This document shows, in pieces, positions 31,850 through 44,526 of a stretch of DNA of 64,000 nt. The notes under the pieces are model-generated. The model had not been told where the DNA came from, did not search any database, and worked only from the letters and a program-made list of their open reading frames with translations. Both the position numbers and the translations under genes were made by a program. The stretch's first letter is position 1. The number at the start of each line of letters is the position of its first letter. Origin of the DNA: Pyricularia pennisetigena (taxonomy: Eukaryota; Ascomycota; Sordariomycetes; Magnaporthales; Pyriculariaceae); assembly GCF_004337985.1 (NCBI RefSeq), contig NW_021940925.1, positions 62,001 to 126,000 of the forward strand, in the 5' to 3' direction.

Positions 31850-34432
31850 TAAATGGAGGTTTTAAACGAATATTTCGCGGAAAATTTTAAAAAAGGTTAT
31901 ATTAAACCATCGATATTACCAGCAGGATACCCAATCCTTTTCGTACCAAAAAAGAACGGAAAATTACGATTATACGTGGATTACAAACAATTAAACGATA
32001 TTATAATAAAAAATTGCTACCCGCTCCCACTAATAGGAAAATTTCGAAACATATTTTACCAAATATAATAGTTTACAATATTAGATTTTAAAGGAATATA
32101 CAATTTAATCCGTATAAAGGAAGGCGAGGAATAGAAAACAGTATTTCGCACCAAACGAAAGTATTACGAATACCTGGTAATACCTTTCGGTCTCACTAAC
32201 GCCCCCGCAACGTTTTAAATTATAATTAACCACGTTTTCAAGGAATATTTAAATATTTTTATCGTTATTTACCTGGACGATATCCTTATTTTTTCCAAAA
32301 TGTTGGAAAAATATAAAAAATACGTTCATATAATTTTATAAAAGCTACAAAACGCTAAACTTTTATTTAAACCCGAAAAATGCATTTTTTACAGCAAGCA
32401 AATCAATTTCCTAGGATATACTATCGCCCCTGGAAAAATTAGGATGGAAAAATTAAAAATCCAAACAATAAAGGAATGGCCCTAACCACAAAACGTAAAA
32501 AACGTTCGGGTATTTTTTGGATTCGTGAATTTTTATAAAAAATTTATTAAAAGTTACGGCGCGATCGCCACCCTATTAACCAATATAATTAAAAAAGATT
32601 TAAAATTCCAATGGACGGAATAAATATAACAAGCTTTCGAACAGCTACGAAATGCAATAGCACAAAAACCGATTTTTAAAATACCAAACCCAGCGAAATT
32701 TTTCGAAATCGAAACCGACGCATCCGATTACGCAATCGGAGGATAATTTAACCAACGAAACGAAAAAAAACGCCTACACCTTTGCGCTTTTTTTTCACAA
32801 AAGTTACATAAACCAAAACTCAATGACCAAATCCACGATAAAAAATTTATGGCTATTATCCGAATATTTAAAAAATGGAAACCATAATTATCCGGAATAA
32901 AGTACGAAATATTAATTTATACGGACCACAAAAATTTAACCCATTTTACCACCAGCAAAATATTAAATAAACGATAAATCAAATGGGCAAAATTCCTATT
33001 AAAATTCCATTTTAAAATTATTTACCGAAAAGGAATAAAAAATAGCAGGGCCGACGCCTTTGATAAAAAACCAAACCATAAAAATATAATATCCGAAAAA
33101 ATACGGAAAATTTTCACGGCAAACGATAACGGAAACCTTTTACCAACTTACCGAAATTTTATAACGACCAACACGGTAATTATACCAGAAAGAATACGAA
33201 AAATCCACGAAAGCAAAGCTCACGGACACTAAAGAATTTCCAAAATATGGAAACGGTTAAAACAGCACCATAATTTCAAAAAAATACAATAAAAAGTACG
33301 AAAAACCATTAAAAATTGCGAACTTTGCGCAAAAAGCAAATCCGCCAAATATAAACCTTACGGGTTTTTACAACTTTTACCAACCCCTAATAAAACCTGG
33401 TAAATTATTACAATGGATTTTATCGTTAAATTACCATTTTCTGAAAAACCATTTACTAAAACTAAATACGATAATATATTAATTACAATGGACAAATCTA
33501 CTAAATACGCCTATTTCTTACCTCATAAAAAAAGTAATAACGCCGAAAAAATCGCTTACACATTCCTACGAATAATTGTTAACAACCACGGACTTCCAAA
33601 AAGTATTATTACGGATAAAAATAAATTTTTTACATCAAAACTCTGGAAATTTTTAATGGAATAGCTAGGAACCGACCACAAGTTATTTACAACATTCCAC
33701 CCACAAATAAATGGATAAACAAAACGAATAAACCAAATATTAAAATAATATTTAAAATATTATATAAACCATAAACAGGATAATTAGGTACGGTTATTAC
33801 CCACAGCACAATTCGCATATAATAATCTAAAAAATAAAAATACCAAAATAACCCCGTTTTATACCAATTACGGATTTAACCCTACGGTATATGGAAAACT
33901 AAAAACCACGATTACGGCCCCACGAACCGATAAACAAATAAACGAATTACGAAAATTTTACCAAAATTTCCAACAGGAATTGGAATTCGTACGAAAAAAA
34001 ATAATTAAATACGCCAACCAGTATCGGATAAAAGGACCATCCTTCCAGGAGGGAAATAACGTTTATTTTATTCGACGTAATATTAACATACAACGACTAA
34101 GTAACAAATTTAATTTTAAAAAGCTTAAACCTTTTAAAATCGACAAAAAAATCAGCGAAACTAATTACAAATTATTATTACCAGGAATTATAAAAATCTA
34201 CCCAACGTTCCACGTATTATTATTGGAACCAGCACCACCCGGCACCAGGACACAAAAAACAATCGAAATCGACGCAAAAAAAATATACGACGTCGAACGA
34301 ATACTAAACCACAAACGCAACCACGGTAAAACAAAATACCTTATTAAATGGGAAAACTACGGACACGAAAAAAACATTTGGGAACCCTTTAACCATTTCC
34401 AAAATTACCAGAAACCATTCCGTCAATATTAG
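31850..34432 (+). pseudogene. Gypsy-A pol remnant: RT, RNase H, integrase, chromodomain
   Basis: [22 protein letters not shown] (about 31,900), VIPFGLTNAPATF, and an intact YLDD (32,270-32,281). RNase H: IETDASDYAIGG (about 32,710) and YTDHKNLTHF. Integrase: HHCC region ending CELCAKSK (about 33,310), then TMDFIVKLPFSEKPFTKTKY and IITDKNKFFTSKLWKFL with two catalytic Asp. The final frame (33,980-34,432) has FHVLLLEPAPPGTRT and a chromodomain (KIYDVERILNHK, TKYLIKWENYGHEKNIWEPF). Many TAA/TAG codons break it, so it is non-functional. Chromodomains guide integration to heterochromatin. Confidence 0.88.
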
Positions 34433-34930
34433 TAGGAATTGGATCTGCGAGCAAATTAACCAAAAAAAAAGGACGATTTAAAAAAATATTACCTACCATT
34501 CCCAAAAGCTAAAGATCGACTAAGATTCGAAATTATACCACCAAACGAGTTTACAAAAAAACGATTAATATATACCATAAACCAAAATATACGAACAAAG
34601 CAATTCACCGACCGAATATTGCGCAAAAGCATTCATCTCATCCAATAAAAAAGGATTTAAAGGATTTATTAGGAAAATTGAATCCCAGACAAAATTGGAA
34701 TCCGGAAAAAGCGATTCGAATAACATTTTAGGAAGGATTTCGGACGATCGCCGCCGTTTTTCCTACTTTACCTCCTTACGCTCCACGCGATCTAATTCCT
34801 CCAAATTATCAATCCCGCGAAATATAATTCGCATTATTTTTTTGAATTACAGTTTTTTTTACTTTCGCAAACGAAGCAATTTCGCCTATTGCGCGTAAAT
34901 TTGCTTTTTAAGCGTTTTAATTTCCGCATC
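34430..34930 (-). pseudogene. Conserved antisense frame downstream of Gypsy-A pol
   Basis: On the minus strand, between the chromodomain and the 3' LTR, a frame reads LRK..., IIFRGIDNLEELDRVERKEV, a stop, then RRRSSEILPKMLFESLFPDS and NFVWDSIFLINPL. The same product, including the stop at the same codon, occurs antisense to the A2 copy at 45,205-45,540 on the plus strand. The two copies share VER.EVK, EI.PKM and FPDSNFVWDS. Conservation of frame between diverged copies suggests the region once coded for a ~110-residue protein. The function is unknown. Confidence 0.5.
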
Positions 34931-35301
34931 CAGCTTCGAATGCTAGCGACCAATATAACGGATTTAAACAACGGACAAACCCAATACGTCGCAACCAAAA
35001 CGGTTGGAACGAACGCATTCCATATAACGAATAAAATCCTGCGGAAACATTTAACAAAATACTACGCTTTTGGTACAATAGGGACTGCAGGAAGGCATTT
35101 CGACAATATCGGTCGATAATAGGGAAAAAAGGAAAACGTGGCGACGTTTTGTCGACGAACGACCAAATTTTAATTTGGTTACGCGATTAAATATAGCGCA
35201 AAAAAATTAGCAAAAAAAGAACACGGAAACAGAAACAAGGATTAAGGGGGTACAAATTATTTAAAGGCCAAAGGGATTTGGTTAAAGGAAAGGAAACCTA
35301 A

Positions 35302-35758
35302 TATTACGACCAAATAAAATGGGGCGGTACCAATAAGGCCAGGCGGGGTTACACCCCTTTTAACGACATTCGCCCAAAGAAATTACCGACCGACAAAATA
35401 TCGATCATTTAAAAAAAAGGTTACGTAACGCCACGTAATCGCTAAAAAAGTAATTTCAATAATCCTTAAAAAATTACAATAAATTAGGCGAAATGATTTC
35501 TGCGATTTGTGACAAATTAAGGAAGATTATTTTTGGGATATAGCCTATATAAGGCACGCTTATTACCATGTAAATAAATTCGATTTTAGGATTATTTAGC
35601 AGCAATTAAAATCTAATTAACCTTAAAACTTACTTGAAAACGATTATAACTTCACCCCCAGTTATTAAGAACCCCAGTTACCCAGTCCAGACGCTCAGTT
35701 GCTTCAACCCACTGTACTTTACCCTAAGAACAGGTTACCCGATACCTTGATCGTAACA
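35302..35758 (+). repeat. 3' LTR of Gypsy-A (457 bp)
   Basis: Same length as the 5' LTR. The terminal TG is changed to TA at its left end, which fits RIP. It is preceded by purine-rich sequence (AAAGGAAAGGAAACCTAA). Confidence 0.92.
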
Positions 35759-36136
35759 GTTGAATTAAAATTGAAAAAGCTCGTGTTTTGGGCGATTTAC
35801 GTATTCGAAATATCTTATATAATATGCCTAATTTGGACTATTACCAAGGAATAGCCAAATTAGCTACCTGGTTTAATAGTTAATTCCGTGGGTCAATATT
35901 ATGCAAATCGGGGGTTCGAATCCGGGGGTTATTACAATTTTGGGGGTTTTTTTCCAATTCGGGGGTTCGTCCATTTCGGGGGTTACAGGTCGGTACAAAA
36001 GGCTTAATTATCCAGGGGGTTTATATCGGGAGTTCGAATCGGGTTGGGACATAAGGGGGATTTTTCTTTTAGGGTTTTATTTATTTATATATTTATTTTT
36101 TCCGACTTTATGTGAATAGTAGTAATAAAAAGGGGG

Positions 36137-36691
36137 TGTTAATTATATGCGTTCTTTAGCATGTAATAGGTCCACTTTTATTTGTATATCAACGACAATA
36201 AATAATGCCGAAATGGGGCTGTTAAAATTGTCAAATTTTCTGTTATATTTTATGTGTTGCAAAAATTGCGATTCAAAGTCAGCGAATAGGGTTTCACCCT
36301 ATACCGGGTTTAATACCCACCCTGCAATTACGAACTAGCTACCCTGTACCGGGTTGAAATTCTCACCAAATTAGCAAATTAGTGCGAACCCAGAAATGGT
36401 TTATATAGAAATGAAGGTGTTTTTTTAACAACGCATACAAAATAATTTTTCGGAAAATCGTGCGCGGCACCGGAACCCTTTGCGGGGTGCGGACCCCCAT
36501 TTCGATGTCGGAGAGTATGTAAGGGAGATAAAGCAAAATTTTCCCCCACCAATAAATTAAATCGATCAATCCCAAAATTAGTGACCTTAGTGCATATTAA
36601 CCCTGTAATTACAGGCTTTTACAACACAACTAGCACCACGCCGCACCTAGGCTAATGCTTAACTTCCTGTTAGGAACCCGATTTGTTAACA
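36137..36691 (+). repeat. 3' LTR of Copia-1
   Basis: Begins TGTTAATTATATGCG after a purine tract and ends TTTGTTAACA. It pairs with 23,683-24,236. Confidence 0.82.
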
Positions 36692-37318
36692 ATTCTATTA
36701 AATTATTTTATATAAAAATTATTAAACGTTTTTTTTACCAATTCTATTTTATTTAATATAACAAAAAATATAAAAACAGTATAATTTTACCATTTCTTTT
36801 AATAGAAACATTATAAAAGCTAGTGTCAAGAACGGAATGCATGTAAACGGTGGTATGCTTACGTCATCCAATCTCTGAAATTTTGGTGTTATTATCGTTC
36901 AAATTGGTAAAAATATAAAAGCGTTTCGATTATAAATTATATATAAAATTATATATACCTTACCTAGTTATTTATTTAACGGTTTATATAATCAGGTATA
37001 TAGGCCAGAACTCAACAAAACTTTATTTATATGTATACCATCCCCCACGTCCAAAAAGTCCAACATTTGGTTGGAAAATCAAAATATTATAAGAAAAATA
37101 GAAAATCGAAATAAAATCGAAAAAATAGTACCGCCATAAGCGGATTAAGGGCAAAGCCTAGCAAATTCGCCCAATTCTATACATAAAAATATAAGTTAAA
37201 TCGTTCTTGATAGCGGTATCAAATGCTGTTTTTAAGGTGTAAACCCTTCATTTTTACGAATTTTATTTGTTTTTTTATAGCGGAGTGTCGGTCGCAAAAA
37301 TCTCGAAAATGCCGTCAT
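36692..37318 (+). mobile_element. Element E1, right part
   Basis: AT-rich sequence homologous to the right interior of E2 (about 38,200-39,130), for example the shared ATTATCGTT..AAATTGGTAAAAATATAAA segment and GCGGTATCAAA. It lacks the right terminal repeat because repeat R starts at 37,319. Together with 22,871-23,682 it forms one older element split by Copia-1. No gene. Confidence 0.6.
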
Positions 37319-37419
37319 TGTAAAAAGGAAGGTTATGTGATCAATTGTAAAGTGAATATATCTGTATAAGGTAGATTTATGTAAGGGGAAAAGGTCACTT
37401 TTATGAATAAGATAGATAG

Positions 37420-39273
37420 TAGTCTCAGTGCTCAGACTAGACCCCCCTGCTTCGCAGTGGGGACCGATCGCTCCATGTACCTTTCAGCCACATGGCTTTT
37501 CGACCAATTACATTGGCCGAAAAGATCGCGCTCGTTCTAGTCTGAGGACATCTTGTCGCATTTCGCCGTTCATGTCGGTACCACCAATGATAATTTGTCG
37601 CATTTCGCCGTTTATAACGGTATTTTTAATAATATATTTAATATTACGATATCGCTTATGATTGTTTTATTAACATAGGGATAATTTATGGTATTCTGCC
37701 GTTTGTAGCGGGTAAATGGAATATACTCGCATTATAATGGCAAAAGAAAATAATGTACCCATAGTATGCAATTAAATATTCGTATAAAGAAATAAATAGA
37801 AATTATAAAAATATATAGTAATTTGCGTTAGGTTTATTGGAGTTTGCTGAGTATTTGAATACCGGCCGCGTTTTTATAGCTACTGTATTTGGAAAAATAT
37901 TAAAATATTAAATAAAATCTGTAATTTGTTATTATATTTAATTCTTGTTTTAAATAATGGTATGTAATTATTTTAATTTAGTTTACAGTTTTTATACCTT
38001 AGTAGACCTATTACTGCAAAATGCATGCAATTATCGATTAAAACAAAAGTTTTATTAATATTCTTATATAAATTAACAATTTGTTAAGAAATTAAATAAT
38101 TTACGCAAATATTGGTAAAATGAAAATATTCTCACTTGATATATTTTTTAATCAATTTGCTAGTAAACTTTATACAAAATATTTTTTGATAAGTTTTATT
38201 CAATTAAATAAAGCAAAAAATACAAAAAAAACACAAATTTACCATTTTTTTATATAAAAACATAAGAAGGGCCGGTATTGCAAGTCGAGTTTTACGTTAA
38301 CGTTTATTTACATATATAATCCACTTTCTCAAATTTTGGTTTTATTAATGTTAAAATTGGTAAAAATGTAAAAGCATTTCGATGGTAAAATATATATAAA
38401 ATTGGATATACCTTACCTATCCGCATATTTAAGGGTTTATATACTTAGGTATACGTACAAAAATGTGATATTATATTAAATATATATATGCCACCCCCCA
38501 CGTGCAAAAACCTCAAAATTCCGCTGCAAAACAAGAATAATATAAAATTAATTAAATAAAGCAAAAAGATTTATAAAATACACACTTGCCATTTGTTTTT
38601 ATTAAACAGTTTTCAAAGCCGATATTGTAAGTACGATTGGACTTGGACGGTTGCTTATATACGTAATCGAATTTCTGAAGTTTTGGTTTTATTATCGTTA
38701 AAACTGGTAAAAATATAAACGAGTTTCGATTGCAAATTATATATAAAAAAGTATATACCTTACCTATCCGTTTATTTAACTGCTTATATAATCCGATATA
38801 AGCACCAAACCTTCTCATAACGATATATACATATATACCACCCTCTACGTGCAAAATATATAAAATTTGGTCAAAAATTAAAAATAATATTAAAAAAATC
38901 GAAAATCGAAAAAAAAATCGAAAAAACAGTACCGCCATAAACGGATTAAGGGCAGGTGGTATCCAATTCCGCCATTATAATAGATAAAAAAATCAATCGA
39001 ATCGCTGCTAATAGCGGTATCAAACGCTATTTTTAACGATAATTTATTTTTTCAATATTATGCGTGGTTGTGGAATAATAAAGGAGTTTCGGTTAAAAAA
39101 AGGCCAAAAATACCGCCATGAACGGCGAAAATGGACAAGTTGTCCTCAGACCTGAACCAGAGCGTTCTTTGGATGGACCCACAGGTACATTGCAAAGCCG
39201 CAATTGAGCCACGAAGTGGAGCGAAATGGATCAATTGTGGAGCTCTGGGCTCCAGGGATGAGCCCTGAGACTA
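37420..39273 (+). mobile_element. Element E2, complete non-autonomous DNA transposon (1854 bp)
   Basis: The ends TAGTCTCAGTGCTCA and (reverse complement of the right end) TAGTCTCAGGGCTCA form short imperfect terminal inverted repeats. GATAGATAG flanks both sides (37,411-37,419 and 39,274-39,282), a 9-bp duplication as made by Mutator-like transposases. The target is a GATA microsatellite inside R, which weakens the TSD argument. The interior is AT-rich, without a credible gene, and has two imperfect direct repeats (about 38,238-38,540 and 38,590-38,890). The 128-codon minus frame at 38,552 is low complexity. Confidence 0.65.
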
Positions 39274-39759
39274 GATAGATAGAGGTAAAAATTGTATTAA
39301 TGGTTGAATGAATCGAGAGATCGATAAATAGATGGATCGATAGATGGATCATAAAACTTCCTCTAATTCTAAGGTGGGAAACTCTTCCCTATTTATCTGC
39401 AAAAGTATTGCATGTGGCAATCCATGTATTACAAATCCAGGTATTAAGCTTTGCATTTTATTTTCCCAATTAGGATAAAATAAAATAACGCATTAACGTT
39501 GACCTATTTATATATGTGGCTATTTTGAACGTCTCATATTTGAAACGTGGCATGACGCAATTGTTAAAACTTTACCTATATTTGTATTATGCGTTTATTT
39601 TTACCAAAATAGGTTTGCCTGTGGATCGTATAATTTGCAAATGATCTGCGTTTATTTTTTTTGCCCAAATAGGTCAAAAGTGTACATGCATGAATTGTGT
39701 GCAATTGTATTGCATTGTTTGATTAATACACGTTATACATTGCATAAAGGTTATGCAAT

Positions 39760-40060
39760 ATTGTGCATACTAATGATGCATTTTTTTGTATAATAATTAT
39801 GCATTATTGTGCATAATTATGCATCGTAGTATTTACTACGTGCTTAGGCTTATAATATAAGCTTATTATTCTTTTATGCATCGCATAATATTTATGCATA
39901 GTTGTGCATAATTATATATCGTAGTATATACTACGTATTTAAGCTTATAATATAAGCTTATTGTTCTTTTATGCACTGCATAATAATTATGCATGAATGT
40001 GCATAATTATATATCGTAGTGTATATTACGTGTTTAAGCTTATAATATAAGCTTATTATT
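39760..40060. repeat. Tandem palindromic units at the R terminus
   Basis: Roughly three units of 85-110 bp, each with TGCATAATTATGCA-like, CGTAGTATATACTACG-like and AAGCTTATAATATAAGCTT palindromes. Equivalent single or double units end the other R copies (45,100; 51,000-51,140; 62,070-62,235). Confidence 0.75.
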
Positions 40061-43000
40061 CTCATAATATATTTAGTGTTTCGCGCCCCCGCGCCCTTAT
40101 TTTGTCGCGTTTTCGCGTTCTTGGTTATAGTATAAGGAAAATCCCGTTTTTTAAAAGGTCCCGCCGTAAATGTTTTTAAATCGAAAATACCGTACGTCGT
40201 CGTACCGCCCCATTGCGGGAAATTAACCAATTCGGCAAATAATGGGAATTTCAAATTTCCGAGGATAACGCGGAAAATAATAAAATAAAGGCAAAAAACG
40301 TTAGATTAAAGGAGGGAAAAAAGGAGGGAAAAAAGGAGGGAAAAGATTTGGGTGGTAAATCGGTAACGTATAATTTGATTTTCGATTAATATTTTATCGT
40401 CGCCGGGGGTTATTATTTTATATTGTATTTATTAATTTAATTTAAAAATTTGGTTGGTGGGATGCGGTTACGCAGCTTTAAAAATAAGCGCAATTTGCGT
40501 TGTCGTCGGTTTTTTTACTGTTTTTCGCCCCGGGAAAAGGTTTAATTTTGCGTGTTTTTTACTATATAATTGTTTAAGTTAATATTTATTTATTTTGGGT
40601 CTACCGCGTCGATTTTTTACCGGGGAATTGTCGGTTTTTTTATTAATTATAACAGATTTTTGGTCCAATTGGATATTTTGTTATCATTGTTATTTCCATA
40701 CCAGGTTATCATTCGTCCGGGTAAGCCTTTATTTTGGTTTAAATTCGTCCAATACCCGTATATTTTCCATTGCTAATAAATTTTCCCACGTGGGTTGGTC
40801 GTATCTTTTCCATTTTACCCAAGTTTTGCGTTTATGCCCTTTCTTATTACGTTTTTCGCGGCGAGGATTCCTTTTATTACCCATTTTTCCGCGGTATCGT
40901 CGTCCAAATTTAACAGGATTAATAACCGGCCGGGTTTGATATCGGTATGTATTTGGGACGGTAATGAGTCGTCCGCGGTTTTTTTGATTAATTTTGCGTA
41001 AGAAATGGGGTGGATTCTTTTTGGGATGTTTAATGTAACCGTTAATAGTGTAAAAACAGTTACAATTGTATATTTTTTTGCTATAAAACTAAACTCTTTA
41101 TTGGGGCGGTTAATTTTAACGTTTCGTAAATTAAGGAAAGTTTTATCCTTTATTTTAAAACGTTCCGCCGGCTTCCGTAGTTCATTTGCGTTTTTTCAAA
41201 ACGTTATTACATATAAATTATGGCGGCATGGGCCACGTTTATACCGTTTTTGAAATATTATAAAAACAAATTCGCGCGGTTTTTAAGTATAATACCCCGC
41301 CTTCCATTTATTTATATTATCGGCACCGCGTTTATTTCGTAATTTGACAATAATTTGCTGAGATTAATTCCCGTAATTAACAAATTTTTATTATTTAACG
41401 TTAACTGAACGGCGGGTAAATGTCCGGGCCAATATATTTGGTTGAAGACCACGAAGATCTTCAAATAATACTATATTTCCTAATTAATACGTTCCGTATT
41501 ATTATCCGTTTTTTGGTGGTAAAACGTCGATAATAAATGTGAAATTCCTATTTATCGGCAAAATTCCGACCAAAAACCTTTTACCCAATGTAACCCCCGG
41601 TTCAATATAATCGCGTTAAAAAAAACTTTAAACCGCCTCCAAATAAAAACGAATTTTGCGGCGTAGATTTCGGTTTTTATCGAATTTATCTTTGGTAATT
41701 GGATATATTTGAAAACTTTATTAATTATAATTATTATATAACGCGGTGTAGCCGTATCATTACCTGGGAAATCCGTTATCAAATCGATGGAAATTTGTGT
41801 TTAAAACCTGTCCAATATTAGTAACAATTATGATAGTTTTTATTTGCCTCGTTTCGACGGTTTTATCCAGCGGTAAATATCGTAATTACGTACAAATTAT
41901 CGGATATATTCGGCTATCCCGTTCCAATGGTAATTTCGGGCCGAAATCGTAAATGTGTTATTTTTACCGTAATAACTAATTATTGGGGATTCGTGGGTCT
42001 GTTGTAAAATTACCGTAATTAGGGGTTCCCAATTAGGTGTTTAAAAAACGGTTTTTATATATTAGCGCGCCGGAAACGTTTATTAAATAATTAGTTATTC
42101 ATACCGTCGTTTTGGTTTTAACTGGGAACCATTTTATATTCTATTGGACCGCGTTACGTTTATAAACGTATACCGGGTTTTTTTCCACTATTTTGTTCCA
42201 ATATCCGGTTATATAAAATTGTTGGAATATAAACATTTTTTTCGGGACCGTCGGCAATATATTTTATAATAATACTTATTGAATTCCGATTATAATTATC
42301 TGGGTATTGACATAATATTGTCGTTTTTCTTCTTCGTTAATTTGGTCCTGCTCCCGTTTCGATAACGCGTCGGGAATTATCGCGTAATTTTTTAATCGGT
42401 ATTTTAAAATATAATTGAATTTGTTTAAGATTTCCGCCCACCGTATTTGTTGTGTTAATATTACCTTCAATTTCGAAGAATATTTGAATATTTTATAATC
42501 CGTAAAAATAATAGAAGGAAAACGGATATTGCGTAATTCCGCTTCGCATATTTATAAATAATGGACGACCGCGAGCAGTTTTTTATCGTGGATAATATGA
42601 TTGCGTTAAACCGTCGTTAATTTAATGGAATAAAATGTTACTGGTTTTTCTCACCCATTTTTCCTTTTTTATATGAATACCCCCCAATAGCTGCGCCGGA
42701 ATAATCCGTTTTGATTTTCGTTTCCATTTCGCTACTTTATTGGGCCAATATTGGCGCCTGTAAAAATATTTATTTAAATATTTTAAAGGCGGTATCCTTT
42801 ATAAATATCCATTTAAACGGTACTTTTCTTGGTAAACCGCAATAAAAACGTCGTTAAATCCGAATACCTGTTTATAAAATTTCGGTCAAGATTGGTAAGT
42901 CCCAGGAAACCGCGCAATTTTTGTAATTTCGTCGGGGTTTTTGATTCCCGTATTGCGCGTCATTTTTCCGGGCTGATTTCCAGGTTTTTATTAGCGAATA

Positions 43001-44526
43001 TAATAAGCCGAAAATACTTAACGGAAATAATTGCGAACGCGTTTTTATCGAAATCCAAATTTAATTCCGCTTTTTTTCAATCTTCCCAAAATATGGGCAA
43101 TTTTCCGTTAATAGTCCGTTTTGGAACCGGACGTACAAATTGAAATATCGTCCAAATATACTAATTAATAATCGCCCAGTATATTTTCGAAAATGCCGTT
43201 AATATATCGTTAAAACGTGGCCGGGGCGCCCGCTAATCCGAACGGGTATATTAAATATTCGAACAATCCGAATTTTGTATGAAAAACTGTAAAATGTTCA
43301 TTTTTTTCGGCCACGCCTAATTTATGGAAGGTTATACGCATTTTTATTTTGATAAACCATTTTACCCCGGATAGGGAGCGGAATGTTTTTTAATTGATAA
43401 TAAAAAGTACTGGTCCTATTATAATAACGTTCAATATTTTATAGTCGACGTATATACGCCATTTTCCGGAAATTTCTTTAATTATTAGGACCGGGGCCGC
43501 GGTTGATAACGCGTTCGCTCGGATCCCATTTTTATCCATTATATCGATTATTTGTCGCCGCAATTCCAGTAATTAATGGCGCGGTATATAATACAACCGG
43601 TTTTGTGGGAATAACGGGGATTTGCCGTTATTATTTTCCTAAATCCGGATATAATAGTCCAACTCGCTTTTACACGGGGGTAAAACCGAAATTTTACCGT
43701 TATTATATAAATTTTCGAAATATTTTAATTTTTCGGGAAACGTCGCAGGGTGCCTTACGTTATTCTTATTTAGCGCCGACAAAATTAAAACCCGGGCTAC
43801 ATTTCGTGACGAAATAAAGGTGAGTTTTATTTATTTATTCGTATTGCTTTTTGTTTTTCGGGCCGCCGCCTGGAATATTTTGCCTATAACCACCGTAAAT
43901 TTCCTGCTTTTCGGGCGCAGGGACAGTTTTTGCACGAATAACCTTTTAACGGACCTTATTTTGAATTATCCCTGGTTTGGGCTAAATATAATTTTTGGTG
44001 GGTTATCCACAAAGGTTCTAGGAATAGATTTAATATTAATTTCGGGATTGTATAGAACAATGTCGGCGTAAACCAACCGTCGATATTTACATTATAATCG
44101 CCTATTTCCCGTACATCGGAATTTGTTCGTCCCGTTACCGTGCCTAACCGGCGGGTTTATAATTAAAAACTTTCCTTCATTTTAATTTTTTGATATAATT
44201 CTCATTTATTACCGCGTAATATTCGCATTGTAAATACATTCATAGAATGATAAGTTTCGTTAACTTGGTTAAAACCGGGATAAAAAATTATGGCCTTTTT
44301 ATTATAATTTATATTTTGTGACTGTTTTTTCCGATTTATATTTGTTAAGGTATTATAAAATAATCGGGGCCCGTTGCGTCGGTTTTCCTTCAAATTAAAA
44401 TTGCGGTCCAAAAATATCTTTTTCCTTTTTGAGGGTTGTTTGACGTTGGACGTATAACCGGCGCGAATTGGTAGTTTTGGGCGTCATAAAAAATGGACCC
44501 GCAACGGAGGTAAATTTTTATTTCGC
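40061..44526 (-). mobile_element. Gypsy-B copy 1, chromodomain Ty3/gypsy, truncated and decayed
   Basis: Minus orientation. RT lies at about 43,750-42,850 with LIYPFGLAGAPATF and an intact YLDD (43,147-43,158). RNase H follows at 42,850-42,270 (open segment WAEILNKFNYILKYRLKNYA), integrase at about 42,200-41,300, and a chromodomain in two frames (KWVIKGILAAKN; TWVKWKRYDQPTWENL) at about 40,890-40,750. It is cut by R on both sides (40,060 and 44,527). Protease/gag remnants probably occupy 43,900-44,500. Many stops. The C copy at 56.1-60.7 kb and the D copy at 50.1-54.4 kb belong to the same family. Confidence 0.75.

Larger units (their letters stand above)
28499..35758 (+). mobile_element. Gypsy-A, full-length chromodomain Ty3/gypsy element, RIP-decayed
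   Basis: Two 457-bp LTRs (28,499-28,955; 35,302-35,758) enclose 6.3 kb with gag, RT, RNase H, integrase and chromodomain in order. The 5-bp target duplication GTTGA is exact (28,494-28,498 and 35,759-35,763). The left LTR starts TGTTACGACC. The right one starts TATTACGACC and ends GATCGTAACA. In the first 30 aligned LTR positions, four of five differences are transitions. Stops in the coding region lie mostly at TAA/TAG in place of CAA/CAG/TGG. The insertion target is Copia-1. Confidence 0.93.
23683..36691 (+). mobile_element. Copia-1, Ty1/copia element interrupted by Gypsy-A
   Basis: Two LTRs of about 555 bp (23,683-24,236 and 36,137-36,691) enclose gag and RT/RNase H remnants in plus orientation. 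Gypsy-A (28,499-35,758) was inserted near the 3' end of the coding region. A purine tract (AAAAAGGGGG) directly precedes the right LTR. The coding region carries many TAA/TAG codons at Gln/Trp positions. The sequences immediately outside (ATTTC and ATTCT) are not an exact duplication. Both flanks belong to E1, which supports the element limits. Confidence 0.8.
37319..40060 (+). repeat. Repeat R copy 1, split by E2
   Basis: R occupies 37,319-37,419 and 39,283-40,060; E2 lies between. R is a non-coding family of about 0.65-0.85 kb that occurs in full or in part nine times in this window, in both orientations. It begins (TGTT/TGTA)AAAAGGAAGGTTATG, contains a GATA/GATG microsatellite and an AT-rich body, and ends in a cluster of palindromes. 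Here the terminal cluster is tandemly repeated about three times (39,760-40,060). Confidence 0.7.

Noticed and set aside
23678..36696. Target-site duplication of Copia-1
   Set aside because: The flanking 5-mers ATTTC and ATTCT do not match, so no duplication is claimed.
38552..38938. 128-codon minus-strand ORF in E2
   Set aside because: Low-complexity Phe/Ile/Leu/Lys-rich translation of AT-rich DNA. No homologous frame in E1.
39760..40060. Regularly spaced similar units resembling a CRISPR array
   Set aside because: The units are contiguous palindromic tandem repeats of a eukaryotic repeat family, without unique spacers or cas genes.
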